A stretch of 64,000 nt of DNA, taken from contig NC_089855.1 in NCBI RefSeq assembly GCF_036373705.1, forward strand, positions 50,114,318-50,178,317, in the 5' to 3' direction. The notes beneath the pieces are model-generated. The model had not been told where the DNA came from. It made no database searches and saw only the letters and a program-made list of their open reading frames with translations. The number at the start of each line of letters is the position of its first letter. Positions within the stretch are counted from its first letter, which is position 1. The DNA is from Amia ocellicauda. Taxonomy: Eukaryota; Chordata; Actinopteri; Amiiformes; Amiidae. Made by a program: the position numbers and the translations under genes. Positions 1 through 8,558 of the stretch are shown in pieces.

Positions 1-195
1 ATTATGTGTGAGATAAAATATAACCACAGCTTTTTTTTTTTTTTTTTTTTTTTTACAAAAACAATTAACCTATACCCACAAACACCCACACACACACACA
101 CCCTCTTTTTTTAAATTTTATTTTTAATTAAATTTGAGGGGAGAGACAGAGCCATATACATTGGGGTTAACATAAGTACCCTATGCAAAACAGGA

Positions 196-480
196 ATTGT
201 TAGGACCTGTGACCATTACAGACAACAGAACTTGTTGATCTTATAAAATGATTGGGCGAGAGAGAGAGATATAGAGACAGACAGAGACAGAGCCAGTGTG
301 AATATGATAAACGCACTATTCAAAATGGCATTGTTAAGACCTGGGACCATTACAGACAACAGAACTTGTTGATCTTATAAAATGCTTGGGCGAGAGAGAC
401 AGAGAGAGAGAGACAGACAGAGACAGAGACAGAGACAGTGTGAATATGATAAACGCACTATTCAAAATGGCATTGTTAAG
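196..480. repeat. Subterminal tandem repeats of the Polinton right end (E0)
   Basis: Two tandem units (about 134 and 142 bp, starting at 196 and 330) and the start of a third (472) begin with ATTGTTARGACCTG, contain CTTATAAAATG and a GA/CAGA-rich tract, and end in CAAAATGGC. The TATAAAA core could act as a TATA box, but nothing downstream identifies a gene. Confidence 0.8.
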
Positions 481-587
481 ACCTGGGCCACTTACATGTA
501 TATTTAAAAAAGACCCCCAACCACTACAGGAAGAGCCGACCCATTCACACTCTACAGTTGACCAACAAGAACAACAAGAACAACCGG

Positions 588-768
588 TTATGGGTGGCCT
601 TGTTGTTCAGGGTTTTAGGGGTGTACACTTTCTGACGGATATGACGTAGGAATAATTAAGGAAATAACTCTAAAATCACGCCCCCCAATTATGACGTAGG
701 AATATTAATAAGCTTAGGGCATACGTCATAACAAAATAGGCCGCGCCCAAAAAACCCTACTATCTACT
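588..768 (-). repeat. Right terminal inverted repeat of E0
   Basis: 181 bp, the reverse complement of the left repeat of E1 (4298-4478). It ends in CCCTACTATCTACT and includes TGACGTA-type sites and a GC box, as described for the E1 left repeat. Confidence 0.95.
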
Positions 769-1064
769 CCTGTGTGGTGCATTTTCTCTCTCTCTATCTG
801 TGATTAAATCCTTACTTATATACATATGTCCATGAACGTTTCTGGAGCTCATGTACATCACATCACACGACGGGCCGTGATCTTTTCGGTCACTTTGAAA
901 GTTTTGCTCATGACAATCCTTTTCTATTGCGGCACGATGGCTGCCACCGAGGAAGGAAAGTCGTCCGCAGTTGGCTGCAAGCTTGCCTGAAGCGCAGGAA
1001 AGGACTTACTCGCGACGTGCCACTTAAAGACTGAAGAAGTGGGGGTCGGCCTCACCGAGAGCCC

Positions 1065-2971
1065 TGAGGATTAGCTCACGTGGTAGAGCGCTCGCTTAGC
1101 ATTGTAGCGTTATGTTGGGTGTATTTGGATAAGAGCATTTGGGCTCTGAGCTGAAGCACTGATCTAAAGAAAACCTCTCCCCCCCAAAGTTATCAGATTC
1201 CCTTAGCTCATCAGCTTGGAACTGGTTTGCATCAAAGTGACAGTTTTGGGGAGGATGGCACCAAGAAGAGGCCAAATAGTTTGGAATTCTGCTATGAGAT
1301 GTCTGGAGAAAGGTGCCTGTAGGTGATAAAAACTCTTTGAAGTGGACAAGAGCCGAAATCCCGACATAGAGCTACGAACCCAGGCCAACCGGCATTTCCA
1401 AAAGATGGCATGGATTGACATCAGTCATAAATCAAGCCCCCCTCCAATAGGACACTGGGGGCTGAAACCGAAATCCAATCTCAAAAACTCAAGAACCAAT
1501 CACCTCTTGATCTGACAGACTATAAGGAACAGCGGACAGTCTTTCTCGCTCTCTCTCACCTGAACCAGTAACTCGCTGCCACAGCTCAACCTGTAGCTCT
1601 GTTGCCAGAACCGGAACCAGAAACCAACTAAGTCTTTGCCGGCAACAGAAGAGTTAAACTGGGAGAAGGAGATTGAGCCGTACGAAGAATTCTTTTAAAG
1701 GACTTTCTTAAATAAAGAACTTTACAGACTGCGCTGCCCGCCTGTGCCCACCTGATCAGTGGAGTTTTACAGCTGGACAATTGACTAAGTCGACTGTATA
1801 CGAAAGTGTCAGTCATTTAAATAGCTATTTGAGTCTTAAGAAACTTGACCCTTGGAACAAACACGGCCCTGCTTTCCTCAAAGACTTTGTCTTCAAATAA
1901 GTACGGTGAGAGACCCTGCTTGCCAAGAAGTTTTTGTGCACAACCTTGGAGCCTTCAAACCAGTGGAAAATCTGTTTGGAAACGACTCTACTTTCGCGAA
2001 ACCCCAACTTCCAGGTGTATCGACTGAGTGGAAGTTCTTGGACAAAGCCGAACCGGACTGCCTTTGTTCCAAACCACACGGACCTCGTGCCGTGTGCTGT
2101 TATCTGAGCCCGAAGCCAGAGAGGCCTCTCTGCGACGAAGTTCAGATAAGTTTAACCGTTTGGAGTTCATGATTCATGACATTTGAGAAATCAATTAGAA
2201 ATGTTAATCTGTGATTCATAACTCTAGAATGTGTAATATCATTTAGTTTTCTTAAATATAAATGTGTGTTGCATTAAACTGTTTTGCTGATAATTTTAGA
2301 AATAAAATCTGTCAACGCCGAGAAATATCTTCTCATTCCTGTTTAACTGTTTAGTCTGAAATTGACACAAGTTAATAGACATTAGATTATTGGTGGCCCT
2401 GCCTATCCTTAATCATTGAATAATAATCAGTTAAGGGAAATTGTGGTAACAAGTAATGATAGGATCTTTCTCGGCACCTAAACGTGAATGAGACTGATAT
2501 ATATGTAACGAGAAGTTACCTGACATAAATACTAACCTGCGTAGTTATTTAATGTCTGACTAATAATACTAACGAGAGACTCACCTTCGTCTTACTAACC
2601 GGTATTGTAGTCAATGTGTTTATAACCTTTTTTGTTTAACGATTTGTGTTATCATATGAGATCCCATGGTCTTTGTTTTGGTCACGGAAGTGATTTGTCT
2701 TCGATTTGTTGATCTAGAGTTGAATTGTAATTAGTTTTTCCCTTTTGTATAATTAGTGTAGTGCTACATTTAGTCTTTGTTTTGAATACATTTGACAATT
2801 TATATCTTTGGAATTGGTGTCTGCGTCCAATTATTACAGAAATTGAGTTCTACAAGATTCCAGGATTCGTGATAAGGTGATACTATAAATTCACTTCTTT
2901 AATTGAAATGTATAAGTGTACCTTACGCTACAGCATGCGAGAGGCAGCGGGATCGATGCCCGCATTCTCCA
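1065..2971 (+). pseudogene. tRNA-Ala (AGC) gene split by an inserted element, F0
   Basis: 1065-1102 is the 5' half of an alanine tRNA (A box TTAGCTCACGTGGTAGAGCG, then the anticodon arm CGCTTAGCAT). 2933-2971 is the 3' half (GCATGCGAGAGG, B box GGGATCGATGCC, acceptor end ATTCTCCA). The 1,830 bp between them are flanked by the 4-bp direct repeat GCAT. Joining the halves at that repeat would give an ordinary tRNA-Ala, so the break lies in the anticodon loop, and internal pol III transcription of a functional tRNA is lost. Confidence 0.9.
1103..2932. mobile_element. Probable solo LTR (TG...CA, 1,830 bp), F0
   Basis: The insert begins TGTAGCGT and ends ACGCTACA, so it starts TG, ends CA and has 8-bp inverted ends. 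It is flanked by the 4-bp duplication GCAT, which fits a retroviral or Ty3/gypsy LTR. A TATAAGG box lies at 1521-1527 and an AATAAA signal at 1711-1716, as expected of a U3-R layout. No gag or pol remnant is present, so it is read as a solo LTR. A non-autonomous terminal-repeat element cannot be excluded, because 1.8 kb is long for an LTR. The orientation implied by TATA and AATAAA is plus. Confidence 0.6.
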
Positions 2972-3985
2972 AGGCCTCAGGCGCTCGTGCCCCGGTTGCG
3001 GGGGAGAGTCGCTCACTTTTCTTGCCGCAGACACAGGCGCAAGGCATTGCCTGTTTGCCGTAAGGTTATCAGACACAACGCGCCGGCGACGGCTGCAGCA
3101 TTAGCACGCCGGCTGGCCCTTCCGAAGTTCCCCAAAAACGACCGAGATGCCGCTTCGACGTCGTAACCCCAGGAACGACCGCAAAGGCACTCCAACCCTC
3201 AATCTTCCGATCCGAAGTCAGACCGAAGAGACTGTATGATGTTTTAGATTAAAGATAGTATGCAGACCGAGCAAGTTAGATTTATCGAGCTAGCAAACAG
3301 CCATTGAGGCACCTGTTCGGGACATACCCTGTAGAAATTCCTGTCAACGATAAAAGGATCAAACGGTGGAGAAAAAGCCCGCAGGATGTTTGTCAAAACT
3401 CTGTTTGTGGACTGAATGGCTTTCCCAGATTGGCAGGGACTGTTTTTGGTATTGACTGAGGGACAGTTGTAAAAGACAACCTCTCACCGGACCTCTGGCA
3501 TACACCAAAGAAAGCCACCTCACCTCTCCCCCGGATCTCACAAAACACAATCCCCCCCGCCCCCAGGGAAGACAGACCGCAATCGGACTCGGGCTTGCAC
3601 CTTTTGATTGGATGAACGGCCGCAAACATTCTATGTCATTTTCTTTTAAAGCTTCACTCGTGCTTGTAAAAAACCGAGGTCTCACTGAAAGAATGCCCTG
3701 ACGTGGTTGCTTCCAAGCTAGCTGGTTTACAAAGTTCCTTTTCGCTTTAACGATGATTTCCAAGAAGGGAAATAATCTATCTGTAATCTGTCAACACAGG
3801 CACCTTCTTCTCCGTTAAGCCACGCGGTCACCACCAGGAAGATGAACGCACCAGGCCGACCCGGAGTTTTCGCCAATTCGTCTCCAAGCCTTCCAAGAGG
3901 GAACATAAACAGGCCTTATTCGCAGACACAGGCCCTCACGCAGGGAGACCACCGCTTCACCGCTGCTGCCCCTGCCAAGGGCCCC
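2972..3985. other. Non-coding part of unit F0 between tRNA-Ala and tRNA-Gln
   Basis: No supported gene. 2972-3230 is GC-rich with no recognisable RNA. About 3262-3540 has a diverged relative at about 52482-52765 (shared words such as CCTGTCAA, AAGGATCAAAC, CTGTTTGTGGA, CTCTCCC), so it is part of a dispersed repeat. F0 has about 9 extra bases near 3599 relative to F1 and F1b. Confidence 0.6.
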
Positions 3986-4057
3986 AGGTCCCACCGAGAC
4001 TTGAACTCGGATCGCTGGATTCAGAGTCCAGAGTGCTAACCATTACACCATGGAACC
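3986..4057 (-). tRNA. tRNA-Gln (CTG), F0
   Basis: Read on the minus strand, this is a 72-nt cloverleaf: acceptor GGTTCCA pairing with TGGGACC, A box TGGTGTAATGG, anticodon arm CTGGA-CTCTGAA-TCCAG with anticodon CTG, and T arm GAGTTCAAGTCTC. All stems pair with one G-T wobble. It points away from the tRNA-Glu downstream. Confidence 0.93.
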
Positions 4058-4192
4058 AAGCCGGCTGCCCACCTCTTGCCCGTGACGAAGGTTTCTGCTC
4101 TACGCACACGTCTCGCTCTGTCGCACGGCCAAGTCCAGAGTGAGCCAAGTTGCGCCCAGAGTGCTGCGTGTGGCGGGTCACTTCCGGAGCCG

Positions 4193-4264
4193 TCCCTGGT
4201 GGTCTAGTGGTCAGGATTCGGCGCTCTCACCGCCGCGGCCAGGGTTCGATTCCCGGTCAGGGAA
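4193..4264 (+). tRNA. tRNA-Glu (CTC), F0
   Basis: 72-nt cloverleaf: acceptor TCCCTGG with TCAGGGA, anticodon arm with CTC, B box GGTTCGATTCC. One T-stem base differs from the F1b copy (an A giving an A-G mismatch), so this copy may be weakened. E1 begins 33 bp after its 3' end. The first run of at least four T downstream lies inside the Polinton inverted repeat (4312-4317). Confidence 0.9.
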
Positions 4265-4297
4265 GGTGGATCTGTTGCTCTTCCCCTAGGACCTGTG

Positions 4298-4478
4298 AGT
4301 AGATAGTAGGGTTTTTTGGGCGCGGCCTATTTTGTTATGACGTATGCCCTAAGCTTATTAATATTCCTACGTCATAATTGGGGGGCGTGATTTTAGAGTT
4401 ATTTCCTTAATTATTCCTACGTCATATCCGTCAGAAAGTGTACACCCCTAAAACCCTGAACAACAAGGCCACCCATAA
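4298..4478 (+). repeat. Left terminal inverted repeat of E1
   Basis: 181 bp starting AGTAGATAGTAGGG. It carries three ATF/CREB-type cores: TGACGTA at 4338-4344 and TACGTCA at 4368-4374 and 4418-4424. A GC-box-like GGGGGGCGTGA follows near 4379-4389. In this lineage the repeat probably serves as replication origin for protein priming, as transposon end and as enhancer or promoter; that role is inferred. Confidence 0.95.
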
Positions 4479-4524
4479 AGACCCCCCCCCCCCCCTGAAG
4501 GCAACGCCCCGAAACTCTCCTCTC

Positions 4525-4532
4525 TCTTTAAG
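4525..4532 (+). promoter_or_regulatory. TATA-like box of gene A (altered in E1)
   Basis: About 70 bp before the ATG of gene A. E2 has TATTTAAG (31219-31226), while E1 has TCTTTAAG, a single A-to-C change at 4526 that weakens the box. The spacing suits a core promoter for the rightward block. Confidence 0.5.
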
Positions 4533-4598
4533 ACCCCGCGCTGCTTTTAGGCAATACCTCTTTAATTCTCAGCATCTGAAACATCCCGCTTCTTCAAC

Positions 4599-5309
4599 AT
4601 GTCCAGCGACATCAACATGAAACCCCGCAAGAAACAATCCCGGGCAAGGGTTCCTGTACTCACCAATTTGAAGATTGAACGCTCCTGGGTGTTGTTCTGG
4701 GGGGGTCGACGGGGTTACCGCTTTAAAAGGGATCCCAGCTATGTTGGAGTGGAGCTTTTTGCTTTGGGAGAGAAGGAGGGTACGTTGGAACCTTTTGAGA
4801 CGGTGATTGAATACTCTTTTGAGGACTGGTTGAAGGTGATGGCATGGAGAGACCTGGGGCTTGTGGATAAGACTCTAGAAGGCTTGCAAGAGGGTCCAAG
4901 AGAAGGCGAAACGGAGTCTCCGACTCAGAGTTTTGAAAGGTGTGAATGGGAAAGCTTGCAGAACTACGGTACAGTGGTGAAGAGTCTATCTCTAACTACT
5001 GATCGTAAGGTTTTGTTTAGCAGTACCCTGATTACAAACCCTATTGAAGGGGTTGTGGAGGATCCAGAAAAACAGGTTACTGAAATTATGTTTGACGCCG
5101 TGGACTGGCCGTTCTTGAAAGAGGTCATAAACTGTATAAATGATGGTTTTGACATCTTGACCAAATGTTCACAACTGGATTCTGTTAGAAGGAGAATATG
5201 CTGGATTATGGATTATATATCCCCCTTGAATGACGACGACGATGATAAAACAGACGACCTGTGGGGGGTTGGAGGGGGGTCTGACGGCTCAGGGTCTACT
5301 CTCTTCTAA
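4599..5309 (+). CDS. Polinton accessory gene A, unknown function (236 aa)
   Basis: First gene of the rightward block. The ATG follows a short A/C-rich leader. The N-terminus is basic (KPRKKQSRARV) and could be a nuclear localisation signal. A middle region of mixed sequence includes WVLFWGGRRGYRFKR. The tail is very acidic (DDDDDKTDD) and then Gly/Ser-rich. No catalytic motif is recognised. It is identical in length in E2 and intact in both. Its place next to the inverted-repeat enhancer sites, before the structural genes, suggests an early regulatory or host-interaction protein; that is inference from position and from the basic-acidic layout. Confidence 0.8.
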   Translation: MSSDINMKPRKKQSRARVPVLTNLKIERSWVLFWGGRRGYRFKRDPSYVGVELFALGEKEGTLEPFETVIEYSFEDWLKVMAWRDLGLVDKTLEGLQEGPREGETESPTQSFERCEWESLQNYGTVVKSLSLTTDRKVLFSSTLITNPIEGVVEDPEKQVTEIMFDAVDWPFLKEVINCINDGFDILTKCSQLDSVRRRICWIMDYISPLNDDDDDKTDDLWGVGGGSDGSGSTLF

Positions 5310-5324
5310 GAGGGCGGTGTGTCG

Positions 5325-5351
5325 TGACGTAGTGAAGAGATAGGATAAAAG
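5325..5351 (+). promoter_or_regulatory. CRE plus TATA-like promoter of gene B (E1)
   Basis: A TGACGTA site (5325-5331), the same core as in the inverted repeats, lies just before ATAAAAG (5345-5351) and 37 bp before the gene B ATG. It is identical in E2 (32019-32045). Confidence 0.55.
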
Positions 5352-5387
5352 GCGCAACAATTCATTCATGGTTTAAAATTAAAGAGA

Positions 5388-6236
5388 ATGTCTTACCCGA
5401 AAGCTGCGGACGTCGACAGGCTCTACAGGCCTCTTCAAACCCGGGATCACCCCTGGTTCTATTCCCCAGATTTTGTATACACTCCGGAACCCTCTGACTG
5501 CGGTTACCCTCCAAGACCTCAGACCCCGGTCCCTCAGGACGAAACAACATGAGGAGCGATGGATGTCCAAATGAGTCTCGGGGATCCCCAGCCTCTGGAG
5601 CTCATGGAGGGCCTCGATTTTGCCGAACTGTCTACCGTCTGTGCGTCTCAGGAGGGGGTCAGTCCAATGGATGTAGAAACACCCCACAAACCACCAGGCG
5701 ACCCAATGAGCATCGGACGGTCTCGGGGGCGTGATGAAGACGCAGGATTTATGCCCGGGGTAGGTGTCCAAGTAAGCAGAGTGGTTAAAAGCACCCTGGT
5801 GTATATTCTGAGTGCTCTCATCGACCGAGCTCTGAAAGAAGTCTGTCGGGGGTGTGAAGTGAATCACCCCAGTCAGTTGAGACACAGTTGTTTGTTTGAA
5901 CCAGACCGTTACTATTTCCTGTTCTATTTCAACGTGTTTTACAGAAGACTGAACAAACCGTGGCTGAAACCGGCACTAATCAAGGCTCTGTCTTACTCCC
6001 ACATACATGTCACTGCTGGACAAGTCCAGAAAATCATAGATGAGATTTTGCTGGAGCTGAAAAAGGAGCCGTTTATAATAGAGAAACTTGGGCAGCTGCT
6101 CAATGACCTGGATGAGCCAAGTAGAAAAACCGCTGGCAAGCTAAAAGCTTATTTCTTCCGTAAAGAAGTTAAAGCTGGGGGCAGCGACGAAGAATTCGAC
6201 ATCTACGCCACTGATTCAGACTCTGACCTGAACTAA
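5388..6236 (+). pseudogene. Accessory gene B, nonsense-mutated copy (E1)
   Basis: E2 keeps this as an open 282-codon gene (32082-32930). In E1 codon 55 is TGA (5550-5552) where E2 has TGC. A downstream in-frame ATG (5559) leaves 225 codons open, so a shorter product could still be made. The N-terminal third is Pro/Ser-rich; the middle is helical with an aromatic patch around YYFLFYFNVFYRR; the end is acidic with DSDSD sites of the casein-kinase-2 type. Function unknown. It sits between gene A and gene C and has its own CRE/TATA promoter. Confidence 0.8.
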
Positions 6237-6248
6237 GGGACTTTGAAC

Positions 6249-6755
6249 ATGGGGAATGTTCTGGACTGCTGCTGCAACTGGTTCTGTCATCAACACTCTG
6301 CAGCTAACCTGAGAGCGCTATTACACCATGTGCTTGACAGAAAAGTAGCCAACGCGAGCCTTTTCTCTACAGATTTAACCATCGATGAGGATCAACTTTC
6401 AAACCTGGAAAAGTTAATGGTTGCTGTAACAAAGACCGGGGGGTACGAACACTGGGATGAAGCGCTCAAGGGGGCCAAGAATGATATTAGGCCATTTCAT
6501 CAACATCTGTATGACCTTTTACTGAGCATGTTTAATACCCCTCTGTTTACTTTTAAAATAGGTCATATTGTTGTTTTATTTACATATGTAACTGAGGTGT
6601 GTGCCTACAAGATAAAGAAACAGGTATTTGTTGATATAGATCAAGTAACCAATCATCTGATTTCTTTTTGTCTGGACCGTAGAAAAAATTGTTGTGTATG
6701 TTATACTTTTCTCAAATGTCTAAAAAGGGGTATCTGCTCTCCTGAAGTTGAATAA
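6249..6755 (+). CDS. Accessory gene C: candidate acylated Bcl-2-like protein (168 aa)
   Basis: Starts MGN, with Cys at 7, 8, 9 and 13, the pattern of a protein with N-terminal myristate and palmitate on neighbouring cysteines. The rest looks all-helical. Around residues 100-117 the stretch FKIGHIVVLFTYVTEVC resembles the BH1 region of Bcl-2 proteins (aromatic, G-x-I-V-x-hydrophobic-F, then small residues and Cys), with an amphipathic helix before it and a BH2-like region after it. The length suits a viral Bcl-2. If right, it would block host apoptosis at a membrane. Intact in E1 and E2. Its stop codon overlaps an AATAAA signal (TTGAATAAAAAA). An unrelated helical protein is the alternative. 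Confidence 0.75.
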   Translation: MGNVLDCCCNWFCHQHSAANLRALLHHVLDRKVANASLFSTDLTIDEDQLSNLEKLMVAVTKTGGYEHWDEALKGAKNDIRPFHQHLYDLLLSMFNTPLFTFKIGHIVVLFTYVTEVCAYKIKKQVFVDIDQVTNHLISFCLDRRKNCCVCYTFLKCLKRGICSPEVE

Positions 6756-6811
6756 AAAACCTTGTATAAAAACTTTGCGCATAGTGTGGGTCTGTGTGTT
6801 TATTTGGCAGA

Positions 6812-7903
6812 ATGACTCGGCAAGCTCCCCAAATGCATGAACTATACTACAACCCAGCCAAGATTGGGGGTTTGGCGGGTAAGAAGGGTTTTCAAAGAGG
6901 ACTCGCTGAGGCCGGCGTGAAGGTTAATGATGTGGTTGTTTCAGAATGGTTACGGGAACAAGACGCCTATACCTTACATAAACCTCTCAGGATTAACTTT
7001 AAAAGAAACCGTGTATATGCAACTGACATAGACTCACAATGCCAAATGGATCTAGTCGATATGTCAAATTTATCAAAACATAACAATGGTCACAAATTTA
7101 TGTTGATGTGTATCGATGTGTTATCAAAATATGCCTGGGCTCGCATTCTACATAATAAAACAGGTCGGGCGGTGACAAGGGCCTTTGAGGATATATTGTC
7201 CCAGGGACGATGTCCTAAAAAACTGCAGACTGATAAAGGAAAAGAGTTTCTCAACAGAGAATTTCAGAATCTACTGAAGAGACACAAAATACATCATTTC
7301 ACCACCGGTAATGAGCTTAAGGCATCGGTGGTGGAGAGGTTTAACCGCACCATAAAGACCAAAATGTGGAGATATTTTACAGCGGTCAACACGTTCAAGT
7401 ATTTTGATAAAGTTCAGGATTTTATCGATGCTTACAACCAAGGGTATCACGCCAGTATTAAAATGAAGCCTATAGATGTTGATCAAAGTAATTCTTTTAA
7501 GGTCTATAAAAAATTATACGGCCCATTTATTAAGAAGGGGAAAACTACTTATAAGTTCAACATCGGTGATGTGGTTCGCGTTTCAAAGCTAAGGAGTACT
7601 TTTGCCAAAGGTTATGAACAAACATTTTCTGACGAATATTTTACAGTTACCGAACAGGTGGCTAGAGACCCCCCCGTGTACCGGTTAAAAGACTATGACG
7701 GGGAGGATATAGAAGGAACGTTTTACGAAGCCGAGTTACAAAAAATTATTGTGGGTAAAGACATTGTATACAGAGTTGAAAAGATATTAGCTGAGAAAAC
7801 CCAGAACCGGAAAAAATATGTGTTGGTGAAATGGCTTGGATGGCCTGAAAAGTTCAATAGTTGGGTCCCGGAACAACAGGTTTGTGATATTCAAGCCTTA
7901 TAA
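6812..7903 (+). CDS. INT: Polinton integrase with C-terminal chromodomain (E1, 363 aa)
   Basis: Inserts the linear element and makes the 6-bp duplication. The conserved Polinton N-terminal pattern (SEWLREQDAYTLHKPLR, residues 45-61) is followed by the RNase H-like core with catalytic D80 (QMDLVD), D141 (QTDKGKEF) and E175 (VVERFNRT). The C-terminus (about 319-363) is a chromodomain (VYRVEKIL, YVLVKWLGW, SWVPEQQV), which can direct insertion to marked chromatin. The ATG at 6812 is preceded by a splice-acceptor-like TTTATTTGGCAG. The frame is open, but residue 77, three before the first catalytic Asp, is Cys where E2 has the usual Trp, so activity is doubtful. Confidence 0.93.
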   Translation: MTRQAPQMHELYYNPAKIGGLAGKKGFQRGLAEAGVKVNDVVVSEWLREQDAYTLHKPLRINFKRNRVYATDIDSQCQMDLVDMSNLSKHNNGHKFMLMCIDVLSKYAWARILHNKTGRAVTRAFEDILSQGRCPKKLQTDKGKEFLNREFQNLLKRHKIHHFTTGNELKASVVERFNRTIKTKMWRYFTAVNTFKYFDKVQDFIDAYNQGYHASIKMKPIDVDQSNSFKVYKKLYGPFIKKGKTTYKFNIGDVVRVSKLRSTFAKGYEQTFSDEYFTVTEQVARDPPVYRLKDYDGEDIEGTFYEAELQKIIVGKDIVYRVEKILAEKTQNRKKYVLVKWLGWPEKFNSWVPEQQVCDIQAL

Positions 7904-8558
7904 CAACATGCCCGCTGGTGTGATGGGGTCATTACTTTCGATACTCAAGATGGAATCAGGAGGCTTCTACGTGACTCTACCCAGTAACGCCTCTCTCGAT
8001 ATATACCCTAAAAATGAAATATCCAGTTACACGGTACAATTTGGAAAATCTATAGATCTAAGGGGGTCGTGGGAAGTGGGGTTGGCGGAAATACAGTATC
8101 CTTACACTTGGGCTGTTTTACAAGATAAGGATGCCACCTTCGCCATTTTTGACGATGTTAAAAAGAGTCAATGGACATTCACGATGCAAGGAGGTTATTA
8201 TGACAATGTGGATACAATATTAGATGAGATGCATAAACAGTTCTCAGAAGGCACCCCCAACATCAAGCTATATTACAACCCTACTAAAAACAGAGTGTAC
8301 AAGGTGTCAAAACCTGGTATTAGCATTCAAACCAAAGGACAACTGGGGCGTATATTAGGGTTCTATTCTGACACAGAGAGCAGGTTCTCAGAAGTGGTGG
8401 CACCCTTCCCGGCTGACATCAGTGGCGGCTTTTACACTCTTTATGTGTATACGGATATCATAACACACCAGAGGGTCGGGGATAGCTATGTCTGACAGAG
8501 CGAGACGTGTGCGTAGAGCAGAAACCTTCATCACGGGCAAGAGGTGGGCAGTGGGCTT

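Larger units (their letters stand above)
1..768 (+). mobile_element. Right end of Polinton/Maverick copy E0 (truncated by window start)
   Basis: This stretch matches the last 769 bp of E1 (21967-22735) and E2 almost base for base, and ends in the same inverted repeat and the same CCTGTG target duplication (769-774). It holds a poly-T run (about 31-54), a short CA repeat (about 87-101), two AGAGACAG-rich subterminal repeats and the terminal inverted repeat. No gene is supported. The rest of E0 lies left of the window, so its coding state is unknown. Confidence 0.93.
769..4297. other. Host tRNA-cluster unit F0 between E0 and E1
   Basis: A 3.5-kb host segment repeated three more times in the window (22736-27474, 27475-30994, 47588-50360) at very high identity. 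It begins and ends with CCTGTG, the Polinton target duplication. In order it holds a 300-bp lead with no recognisable gene, a tRNA-Ala gene split by an LTR-like element, about 1 kb of GC-richer DNA, a tRNA-Gln on the minus strand and a tRNA-Glu on the plus strand. It looks like one repeat of a tandem tRNA gene array. Confidence 0.85.

Noticed and set aside
196-480. CRISPR-like array
   Set aside because: Only two to three long tandem units without spacers, in a eukaryotic transposon end.
386-649. 87-codon frame in the Polinton right end (also 22353-22616, 47205-47468)
   Set aside because: Begins at TTG, not ATG. The first part translates a GA/CAGA microsatellite and the last part runs into the inverted repeat; no gene-like conservation beyond identical copies.
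1825-2172. Short frames on both strands inside the LTR-like element, present in four copies
   Set aside because: Overlapping frames on both strands, no recognised domain, and identity only because the whole segment was duplicated.
2903-3166. 87-codon frame in the host unit
   Set aside because: Overlaps the 3' half of tRNA-Ala; GC-rich chance frame.
3359-3763. 131-134-codon minus-strand frame in the host units
   Set aside because: Length and sequence change with a small indel near 3599 and with the F2 boundary; no domain.
5379-5885. 168-codon minus-strand frame over gene B (also 32073-32579)
   Set aside because: Antisense shadow of gene B; no own signals.
6812-7903. Integrase as a retrovirus or gypsy remnant
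   Set aside because: No reverse transcriptase or gag nearby; its N-terminal pattern and gene context are those of Polintons.
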